Made by a program: the position numbers and the translations under genes
The notes under the pieces: model-generated
Databases searched by the model: none
What the model was told of the DNA's origin: nothing
Seen by the model: the letters and a program-made list of their open reading frames with translations, nothing else
Shown: positions 55,061 to 64,000 of the stretch, piece by piece
Layout of the letters: each line of letters begins with the position of its first letter
Numbering within the stretch: position 1 is the stretch's first letter
Assembly (NCBI GenBank): GCA_023213395.1
Contig: CM041465.1
Coordinates: 55,621,741-55,685,740, forward strand
Origin: Cycas panzhihuaensis
Taxonomy: Eukaryota > Cycadophyta
Length of the DNA: 64,000 bases
Direction: 5' to 3'

Positions 55061-57786
55061 GAAGTTCCATTGGCATTCCCTTCCACTGGACGAGGGAAGA
55101 TCTCTAGGATTGAAAGAGATGATGGGTTCGCAACTTTGGGTTGTACCCAAGGCATGAACGGATGCGTCATTTGATCCTAGAGCTTCCAAGAGGAGCGCTC
55201 GTTGCTCAGGGCAACTTCTCAAGACGTCCATGATGGACATTCTGGCAGCCACGGTAAGAAGCTCTTTGACTACAGAGAAAGGCCTACCCCTCCCTATGGG
55301 TTGGGTAAGGACTCTCCTAAAGTCAACCCTACAAGGCATGGAATGCTCTTGAGAAGTGCGGGAATCTCCGAAGGAACAGCTTCCAGAGGATGATCAAGTT
55401 GTGAAGTAGATGTGGAGGCACCAGTTGCCTCCTTTGCGACTTGAGATTGGGTCAAAGCGTAAAGGGGAGTGGTCTCAAGCATCTGGATTACCTTCTTTCC
55501 CTTGTTACGAGACTGCGAAGGTGATGGAGCATGGTGGTCAGGGGAGCGCGAAGGGGAAGATGGCCTTCGCATACCCTTCCCTCTACCATGTGAAGGGCGA
55601 GAATCGGAGGACCTATCCTGATTCTGATTATTCCTTTGTTGAACATCACGACCACGTTCCCCATGTTTGGGGAACATATCTCTATGAATGGGTTGATTGA
55701 GGTTAGGCCTCGATGCCCATATAAGGGATGAATCGCACGGCGGGGTATCACATGGGTGTTGCGCCCGACAATGCGAATCATCATGGAAACATTCCCCGTG
55801 GATGAAACACCACCTCTTCTCAAGGGGAGGGTCAATCCTCCTTGCTTGAGAAGGTTGGGTGTTACCCCCTTTGGGGGGGACAGCATGAGAAGCTTGTTAA
55901 ACTGGTTTATGGGAGGTCAGCAATGAAGGGGATTGGAGTTTAAGCTCCTTCATCATGCGCTCGAATGAGCGAATCGCGGAGGTAAGAGGGTCTAGGGTCC
56001 TCTTAGTCGGATGAGAGGTAAACCTGGTAGGTTGCAAAGGTTTGGTTTCCTTCACTGGGGGAGGTGCCTCACAGTGTTATGAGGACTTAAGAGGTTTCTT
56101 GAGTCCGGCTTGGATCACAATGGCCTCTAGCACCAAGCACCTCGTAATCGCAGAGTCGCATGTGATTGCCCCCATCTTAAGGACTTCCACATGCACTTCG
56201 GGGCGAAGTGCATTAACGAAGAGATCTCGCTTCAACTCTTCAGGCAACGTGGCCTTGGTAGAGTGAAGGAGATCATGAAATCGCCTTACAAAGACACGAT
56301 TCATTTCATCGTGACCTTGTTTAAGCAAAAGGAGAGCCTTCATTCCGCTCTCGAATGGACAGGCTACGTCAAAGTAATTGACGAACTTGTCCACCAATTG
56401 CTGGACTGAGTGAATGGAGTGGGCAGGGAGATGGTAAAACCACTTGAGGGCATCGCCCTGCAAGGATCGCGGAAATAGCTTCATCAGAATGTGGTCATAA
56501 GCCCAATAATCTATGCACGCCATAGAGAAACTACGCACGTGCTCGGTTAGGTCTTGCGACGAAGTTCCGTCGAATTTGGGAACTTCAGGAGGGTGAGGCG
56601 GCAGGTTAGTCCTTAGCGCCTCAACGGATAGCGGCGTCGACCTGTAGTCCATGAAGGGATGGGTCCCCACATGGGCTAAATAATCGACGAACGGTAAAGA
56701 AACAGGAATGGATGGGGGAGGTAGACCCATCCCTCCTTGAGGAAAAGCCCCTTGCTGGAAGGGGGTTTGCAAATAAATACCTTGGAAGGGAGGCATGCTT
56801 CCTTGCGAAGGCGTGGTAACAGGAGTTGTGCTGGACGACGGAAATGAAGGGTGCAGGACCAGGTTTTGCCCATATGGGCCACCTGTAGGTGGCACAACTC
56901 CATATGGGTGCAACGAGTCCACCCCATAAGCAGGAAGATGGTTTCCCCTACCCTGCCCCCAAGGTTGTGATGCATAACCCGGGGGCACGTAAAGGGAGGG
57001 ACCACCAGATGAGTTTTGAACATATGTAGGAGCAGGTCCTACATAGTTGATAGTAGCAGTATTAGTAGGGCCTCGAGACCTACTAGAAAATGCATGTGCC
57101 ATGTTTGAAGGTGGCGCATTCGTTTGACTCGGAATAGGCATGCTAACCCCAAGTTGGGGAAAGGACATGCTGCGAACAGGTCCTGAAGAAGTAGGACCGT
57201 GGCTAGGGATAGATGGCGCAACACTTGCCCTGGGAGCCCGTGTAGACATGGCATAAGATGAGGGTGTGCGGTTAGAAGAGTCATTTACCGTAGGAGGCAC
57301 AGGTACGGATGAAGAAGATGCTACATTACGTAGAACTTCTTCAAACCACCTAAGATGTGGTTGACAGCGAGTTGCTCAAAAGTACTCGCTGAGCGCTTCA
57401 ACCACGTCGGTGGGAGGAGTATCCTCGTAGCCATACGAGGTCGATGGGATCTCGAATGTCGAGGACCCCTCAGGGCACTCTTTGTAAGATTCACCAATAG
57501 GATGGTCAGTCTCGTGAGGAGATGAGCCTTCTACCGCATGCGCAGAAGGATGAAACTCAGAAGGGTGAAACGGGTCACCCGGATAATAGATGGAATCATC
57601 ACCCTCGTGGGTGGATCCAGGAATGGACGTGGGAAACTCTTGAGTTCCCGAGACCATGGTATGATAAGCCCAATCGGACTGGTAACCTTCTATTGTCGAA
57701 TCGGGGTTCGACGACGGAAGGGAACGAGGCGATTGGTCTTCTAACAACGGTGGTAGACCTCGCAAGTGACGTGAGAAACGTCGCAT
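55060..57786 (-). pseudogene. Element H gag
   Basis: ATG at 57786. The N-part (to 57376) is acidic and Ser-rich and ends in a stop where B reads on. The main block is open at 57300-56077 (407 codons): a Pro/Ser-rich stretch, then a capsid-like Retrotrans_gag domain (about residues 240-400) with DGTSSQDLTEHVRSF, ALKWFYHLP, FVNYFDV and PEELKRDLFVNAL. The zinc finger near 55840-55790 reads WCFIHGECFHDDSHC: C-x2-H-x4-H-x4-C, with His instead of the usual second Cys. A basic Ser/Arg-rich tail leads to the protease. There is no extra ORF between PBS and gag, only a leader of about 175 bases. Confidence 0.88.
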
Positions 57787-57942
57787 GCAACGCCTTTACG
57801 AGCGTTGTTAGAAGAAAATGAAAAGAGAAAAATGAAGCAAGCATGTTGGGGGCTGCCTAACTAAAATACAGAATAAGAAAACTACCTAAATTCAAGAACA
57901 CCAATGAAAAGGGGAAGCGAATCTAGTTCCCTTACTGGCAGC

Positions 57943-57960
57943 TCCCTAGTATGGTTGCCA
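57943..57960 (-). other. Primer binding site of element H
   Basis: One base after the LTR end (TTTCA) the minus strand reads TGGCAACCATACTAGGGA. It resembles the tRNA-Arg type PBS (TGGCGAC...CTGGGGA) of Ogre/Retand-like elements, with several mismatches. The B copy supports the same ancestral site. The tRNA assignment is from memory and tentative. Confidence 0.65.
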
Positions 57961-57961
57961 A

Positions 57962-60465
57962 TGAAATGTTGGTCGTGGGGTGGTGCCCCTACGTCTAGCA
58001 AAGGGAATAGAATATGCAAAACCAAATTAAACTTGAACAGCAAGGACTTCACCTCGCAGGGCATCCATGCACTGGAGCACAGATTCAGAACTGCAGAGGT
58101 GCCTAGTTGCCTCCAAGTAGCCGTGCAAAGCAAGGCCTTCCTACCCCTCGGATGGACGAGAAGAGGAGAAAGCGCCTAGCGTATTGCGTCTTCTCAAGGA
58201 AATGAGAAGGCAACGAAACGGAAAGGCAAGAAAACTAATGTATAGGCATAGGCTAAAGGGGATAAAACACGGGCAACTCAAATGCAAAGTAAGCTATCTA
58301 ACTAAGCTAACTAATGGATGAAACAATGTAAAACAGAGACATATTCCTTTTTCTCTTTTTAATTCTTTACACGTTCCTAACTATACAAGCATGTGTATGA
58401 AAGACAACGGTGTAAAAGAGATATGTAGGGAATAAGAAGAGTACTTGGATCTAGTGCTCAAGTGGAGTGTTGCTCGTCCCTTTAGTTCCCGCTCCTTTCT
58501 ACTCCGCTCGTTGCGCATGCGATGCTGGTCGGCGGTAGTTACCGTAAGCAATCGAAGAGGGGCTAACTTACCTCCCCTTAAACATGCAAAAGCAAAAAGC
58601 GGAAAAGAAACAAAAAGCGTGAAATAACAAGGAATGCACTAAACGTAGAACTAACCTGCAATGGGTTTCGTTCTACACGCAGCTCCACCAACGTGAGATC
58701 CTACAAGCAAGTTAGGAGAGTACCTCCCTCTCGGAAGAGGGGCCACAAAATATACCAAATATAGGTACTAAAATCAAATAGAACTATATAAATCTACGCT
58801 AAGCATCAATATATAATAAAGTAAAATGATAACATGCAACAAAATCTCCCGCCAATGTACACCATAAGCAACACCCAAAAAGGAAAAGAGTATAGCCTCG
58901 GAATAGCTAACTCACCCACAAAGAATCTCCACGGAACTCGGAAAGGAGAAACAGGCTCATGACAAGGTCATGGGACAACAAATAGTAAGAAAGAAGGGAG
59001 CAATGGAAAGGTTTGGGGATTAGGCAGGGCCCAACACCGACGGATAGAATTTCTAGAACCGGCGCGGCAACCGGTTGCCAACGCTGGTTTTAGCTCTGAA
59101 ACTGGACTCCCAAATCCCCTTGACCCGATTCCTAGGAAGGCACTAAAGACAAAGGGAAAGAGGATAAGGGACGAAACCCTTGGGGAGAAGGAAAGCAATG
59201 GGGACAAAACCCCGCCTACCTCCCTCAAATCCTCTTTGTGTTGCCTCTTTGCAACAGCCAACTAAGAATGGGTTAAGTGGGATGATTGGGGGAAACAATA
59301 ATGTCTCAAAAAATAAGGAAGTGATGCTAATTAAATGCAACAACATAAAGCTACACAAACTGAAAGTTTATTCACCAAAACATGAAAAACAATACAAATT
59401 ACAAGTAAGAGTAGAGAGTACCTTATTGGAGAAGAACCAAACACAAGTTTGCTATTAGGAAACAACAAAAATAATCAGCATATGGTGAATAATAGTGGCA
59501 GGTTTTTACACAGAGAAAAGTGTGAAAATATCTTTGTAAACTTGGGGCCTTGGTAGTTGGTCCTTTTGAGGAGCTTTTGGTAGAAATCTTTCTTGAAACC
59601 TTGGTGACTTGCAAGAAGCTGTGAAACCTACTGTTGAGAGCTGTGGGGGTAGCAATGGTCCCTGAAAATCCAGCTTGCAGCAGTGTCTTCTCCCTTGTGA
59701 TAGGTTTCTGTAAATCTGGTGTATGTCTTTCTATGTAAATTTGAGTAAAAAAGTTAGAAAAATGGACAAAAGATCCCAAAATAAGGAGGAAAATCCCCCT
59801 TTATCCCCTGTTCACTGTAGGTGAACGTTGGGGATGCCAGGGTGACTCGAATCGATAGGCACCATGCAGCAGTTCAGCGAAAAAAGTAGAAATTGTCACG
59901 TGGTTCTCTTTTTTGAAATTCAAATAGTCGTACCGCGGCAAAGACCGCAGTACCGCTGAGTTTGCAGCGGTACCAGACTGGCAACAAAAAAAAGATAAAA
60001 ACAACAGAAATAAAGGTTTTGGAGCTGTTATTAAGGGTAAATTAAGCCTAAAATAGTAGGGGGAAACATCCAGATGATGGGCAAGTAGCTAGAACAGTAA
60101 ACGGGTCTCAACCAAGGGATTAACCGAGCTTGGAGGAGACTACAACCTAAGTAAAATGTCATAACATGGGCAAGCATAACTGACTGAAACATTCCGAGAG
60201 GTCGTGGAGACGATGTGGGTGGTTGTGTGCCATATGGGGTGTAGCATTCGCTGAGGAATGCCCCATCAGGAGTCGTCATAGTCGATGATGTGCTATAAGC
60301 ACATGTAATATGATCAGGCAGAGAAGCAATGCATGCAGGCAGGCATATGTCAAGTAGTCTACACTAAATAACCTCAATCAAGCACTAGCAGGGAGAAATG
60401 AGAACGTATACTTGAACATACCTGGATCGATGTGTCTTAAGTCCATTCCCAGTAGCTGGGAAACA
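57962..60465 (-). repeat. 5' LTR of element H
   Basis: On the plus strand TGAAATG...GGGAAACA, 2504 bases. On the minus strand the hairpin (59904-59861), palindrome GTTCAC-CTACA-GTGAAC (59826-59810) and GGGGATAAAGGGGG follow in order, then splice-like sites such as ACTTGCTTGTAG|GATC and GGGGAG|GTAAGTTAG (near 58570). Confidence 0.93.
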
Positions 60466-60470
60466 GATGC
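60466..60470. repeat. Right target site duplication of element H
   Basis: GATGC, the partner of GATGT at 43846-43850. Confidence 0.85.
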
Positions 60471-62059
60471 CTATATGATCAAATAACAATTGCGTTAGTG
60501 TTAACTTCAAGCTTAATCTAATGTTCCATGTCTCTATTAAGAGGTAACTCAACTAGAAGGTCTTAAGAAACTTTCTTGTATTTTTTGAGAATTCCTCACA
60601 ATTCATCCTCTTTTATTATCAGTATCATCTCTACTTGAATTATTAAAAATTGAGGCATTATACCTTGGTGATACCTTTTTGTTAGATTTTTCATACACTT
60701 GCATGATATTAATTGGGTATTCTCCATCTTTTCTCTTTGAACTATAATAGTCCTACCCTATTTCTTGTATTTCATAAATAGCTCATCCAAATTCATTTCA
60801 AAATTCCTAAGTATTTTAATCTATTAACTTCCTAGAATGACATCTACTCCTTCCACATTAAAGACATACAAATTTTCTATGATGATAACATTACCCACCA
60901 TAAGTCTAAGATTTTCTATCATACCTTTCCTTGAGATAACTTATCTTCATCTAACACTTATTTTAAAATAGGATATCCTTGCTGGAAATGACCTTAGGTA
61001 CTAGGTAAAGAACTTATCAATGAAATTATAAATATTACTTAGATCCACCAAGATTGTCATGTCTTATTTTTTTAATAAAACTTTGTAGTTTCAATGTATC
61101 TAGTCAGATGAAACCTCTCATAGCCAAAAACGGTATTTTAAAAATGTAATTCTTGTGATTGTAGTAATCTCCCTAAGGTTCATTATTATGATAATCCTCC
61201 TAGGTTGTCTTTAGGTCTTCTTCTTCTTTATCTCTTTTATTCTCATCTATGGTTAATAATTCAATTGTATATAGTTAGTTCTTCTAACATTTATACCTAG
61301 CCACCCACTTCTCAGTACATTTAAAGCATAGGATTTTTCTTTTTTTTTAAGTCTTCTTGCTCTTATCCTTTAAAGGACTAGTTTAGTTAGTTAATCAGAC
61401 CTAGCTGGGAATGGACTAGGTCAAGCAATTATTAACAAGCTAGGTGGAGTAAATGGAGGGATATAAGGGATTATTTTTGCCTTGCATTGTGTCTTAATCT
61501 TATATTCATATATTTTGGCGAACTATATAGCTTTGTTAATATTAATAGATCTTGTAGTTTATATATCTACTTGAATCTTTATTATCAAGCCATCAATGCA
61601 TAACTAAACGAGTATATCAGTTAGAATATCTTTTAATACATAGCTTAATTTCTTGAATGCTATGATATATTCTTCTAGAGTTATTGTTTGCTTTTATTTT
61701 CATAATTCATAATGATAATTATGATTTGTTAGTCCTTCAAAATTTTCAATGAATAAGTGGACAAACTCATTTCAAGTTGGTAGCTAGTTTAGAAAGTGAA
61801 TACTAAGATTTACCACCATTCACAATCAATTATGTTCATGTATAATATAGTTAAAGAGACTTGCTCTATTAGCTCAATTTTCACTAAGTGAAAATATTTC
61901 TTCATTTATTCAATCCATACTTGTGGTTTGTATATTTTTTGCTTAATACTAAAATATTATATTATAATTTTCTTTAACTTTTTCTTCTTTTAAGATTGTA
62001 TGGATTGTAAATAATTAAAATAGGCTTGGAATCCAACCATTTTTTGTTCTTTTAGTATT
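60471..62059 (-). pseudogene. Relic G (right half): gag, protease and RT start
   Basis: On the minus strand from 62059: a decayed gag (readable bits LTLEEYIIAFKKLSYVLKDIL near 61660-61590), a chromovirus-type knuckle LCFKCTEKWVARYKC (61332-61288; the usual His is Tyr), the protease region VGNVIIIENLYVFNVEGVDVILG (60910-60830) with a stop just after it, and the RT entry with LNRDMEH.IKLE..TNA and SYRH next to the H insertion. It matches the left half in orientation and continues its reading frame. It is very old, with many stops. Confidence 0.75.
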
Positions 62060-62384
62060 TGTTAGAAAATGTGTCCATACCACCTAATGTAAAGTGGGTC
62101 TCTCTATTTTTATGCCTAATTATGTGGAGGAATATCTAGGATTATGGTGACCTAATGGATATAATTGTAATTATGTTTGGCACTTTAGATCTATAAATAT
62201 AGATCAAAGTCCAACTTTGTTGTAATATCATTTGGTCATAATGTAAAATATTATCATTTGTGGGTTTTCACTTATAAGGCTTTCCCATGGCAATCTAGTG
62301 TCCTGTGCAATCTATTTCTACTTGATATCTACCTTATATGAAAGATCCTGTCGACCTTGTTTACTTCAATTGTGTTTTCTAACA
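62060..62384 (+). repeat. Copia-type LTR of element I
   Basis: 325 bases with perfect 10-base inverted ends, TGTTAGAAAA ... TTTTCTAACA. The TATA box CTATAAATAT is at 62191-62200. It is directly followed by a PBS, so this is a 5' LTR on the plus strand, not a solo LTR. It is inserted into gag of relic G; the left flank is GTATT. Confidence 0.88.
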
Positions 62385-62396
62385 TGGTATTAGAGC
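62385..62396 (+). other. Primer binding site of element I
   Basis: TGGTATTAGAGC, one base from the TGGTATCAGAGC used with initiator tRNA-Met by most plant copia elements. Confidence 0.9.
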
Positions 62397-64000
62397 ATGT
62401 AGGCCGTGCATAGGCAGATGAACATTGTCGAAGGTCCAATCAATGGTGTCAGGTCATGTTGGCTTGCCCTAAGTGGATTGACATGACCGATGACCCTGTA
62501 GAACAGCCACAGTAGTGAAGATGATCGATGGTGGATCCCATGAGCCTTCTATCATTGTTTGCAAGTACTCTGAGTTATATGGAGGTGTGTGCATAAGTTT
62601 TAACTCCATTGCCAGCCATATGAATGTTGTTTGAGCATGTTGAAGGTGTCAGAACCCCATTTGACGATGCCACTGAGTTTGCATACCCTAGAGTCAATTG
62701 CCATCCCTCTGTTATCGGTGGGAGAGTGTAGAAACCCTAGCAGACCTATTGCAAAGCCATGAAGTAATAAATATGGTTAATACAAAGGTATGCTCAATAT
62801 ATATTTAATCTCCCATTTATAATTTTTAGGATTTGATTAAATATTATCACTCGTGTAGCTCTTTATCATCCGTGAAAGTTTTGAAATGATATTTTAGTCA
62901 CTCGATCATATTTTTAGCTACGTTGATATATATTTCAGTTGTTGTTGAAAGCCTAAATGCATGTATATTAGCCATACGTGTTGATTTTATTCAGCTACTT
63001 AGGTAATGGTGATTGTGTCGCTACTCCATGTGATGATTCACCTACCAATGTTTGAATATATATATGTACTACTGTGTTGATATATTGTGTTTGATATTTC
63101 ACCGATCGTAGTTGATATTCTCTGGCCAACGTTCAATATATTAACATTACATCACTCAAATGCCTTACTTACGTAGATATATATAGTCATCCTCTGTGAT
63201 GATAATTATTTGCAGCCATATATATATGAGTTCGCCCATGATGGTGCCCCTCATTTTATATATTAAGCCACCATTTATCAATACTTAGTCGTCGTTGTAG
63301 TTTGCGTGAACCATTTTGTAATCATTTTCGTAATCTACACTGGTCGACATTGATAGCTGCTCTTGTATTTGTAGTCCGGCAATGTGATGTCTTCCGTAAG
63401 GCCATGGTTACGTGATGAAATCACGACTAGTTAAGTGATCGCCTTGCCACTGCGTATCCAGCCTCTTTATCCTAATCGCCCCCTTCGTTCTATTAATTCT
63501 GGCTGCTTGCATGATGATATACAACCTGCAAATTCTCCGTTGAGATAACCACTTGTATTAACATGACTGTCCATCATAAAATTGATTTCGAATCATATGT
63601 AAAGTTGCCAAGCCGTGTTATATAACTAAAATCGACCATGTGGTATATCAATGGTATATTGATATATTATTTAATGGATTTTGAATTATATTAAGTTGCC
63701 TTTGTAAGGAGCTTCTAATATATTTCTACTTTATGAAGTCATTTTTCTATATTGTGTAATATATTGATCATTTGGCTACCTTGTTATTACTTATTTCACA
63801 TTTTCTTGATCTGATTGATATTAAGGTACTTATTGAGGAGCCATTGTCTTGTTAATATATTAAGTGGCTGAAAATTACCTTAAGTATTTTGGATCAAGTA
63901 TGGTGATTGGTGGCAAAGTGATTATCGACATTATATTAGTCAATGCATGATCTTGTGCATGTGTTTTGCATAAGAGAGTTGTTGAGGCAATATTATGGTG
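62397..64000 (+). mobile_element. Element I internal region, non-coding as far as seen
   Basis: There are 1.6 kb after the PBS without an open frame of 60 codons in any reading. The first 350 bases are mixed in composition, then the DNA is AT-rich with repeated GATATATT-like strings. It may be a long leader, a decayed gag, or a non-autonomous (LARD-type) interior. The element runs out of the window. I see no gene. Confidence 0.5.

Larger units (their letters stand above)
43851..60465 (-). mobile_element. Element H: full-length Tat-type Ty3/gypsy element, 16.6 kb
   Basis: It has two LTRs (57962-60465 as 5', 43851-46370 as 3'), PBS, gag, protease, RT, RNase H, integrase, the antisense mobile-domain gene (plus strand here, 48425-50326), the divergent promoter, the second RNase H, a TA repeat and a clean PPT. 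It is bounded by GATGT/GATGC. The LTRs differ by roughly one base in ten in a 265-base stretch I compared by eye, mostly transitions, so the insertion is old. It is dead: protease, RT and integrase all have active-site changes besides frameshifts. It is the reference copy for the family in this window. Confidence 0.93.

Noticed and set aside
1-64000. Endogenous pararetrovirus or other integrated virus
   Set aside because: No movement protein, coat protein of caulimovirus type or envelope-like gene is seen; all RT genes are followed or preceded by integrase and flanked by LTRs.

Overview
The window is repeat DNA from a land plant, most likely a flowering plant. I find no host protein gene, rRNA or tRNA gene. 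Almost every base belongs to LTR retrotransposons, mostly broken and inserted into one another. The evidence is Ty3/gypsy proteins of the Tat type with a second RVT_3-type RNase H, plant copia proteins, a plant mobile domain (PMD) protein, and LTR/PBS/PPT signals. I could not identify the species.

Layout. 1-11547: element A (+), a Tat-type Ty3/gypsy element without its 5' end. 11548-14750: element B (-), only the gag start, PBS and 5' LTR, cut by A. 14751-19065: element C (+), 3' third only, cut by B. 19066-26536: two tandem copia copies (D1, D2; -) that appear to share one LTR; D1 is cut by C. 26537-27036: a run of 500 N. 27037-37913: element E (+), with RT, RNase H and most of integrase deleted. 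37914-41588: element F (+), 3' end only, cut by E. 41589-43850 and 60471-62059: two halves of an old chromovirus-like Ty3/gypsy relic G (-). 43851-60465: element H (-), a full-length 16.6 kb copy of the same Tat-type family, with both LTRs and a GATGT/GATGC target duplication, sitting in the reverse transcriptase gene of G. 62060-64000: a copia-type LTR (I, +) with PBS and a long non-coding stretch.

Family plan, shared by A, C, E, F and H as far as each is preserved: LTR of about 2.5 kb; PBS; gag with a C-H-H-C finger; protease; RT; RNase H; integrase; an inverted repeat; an ANTISENSE spliced gene with a plant mobile domain and a coiled-coil tail; a divergent promoter-like region with a conserved palindrome and a TATA box; a SENSE gene for a second RNase H; a TA microsatellite; PPT; LTR. 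The unit I find most interesting is this pair of divergent accessory genes between integrase and the 3' LTR. The intron of the mobile-domain gene lies on the strand opposite to the genomic RNA, so it can survive retrotransposition.

All protein genes seen are damaged by stops, frameshifts, deletions or catalytic changes, so the copies are best called pseudogenes of a formerly active family. Family assignments were made by eye from motifs; no database search was possible.
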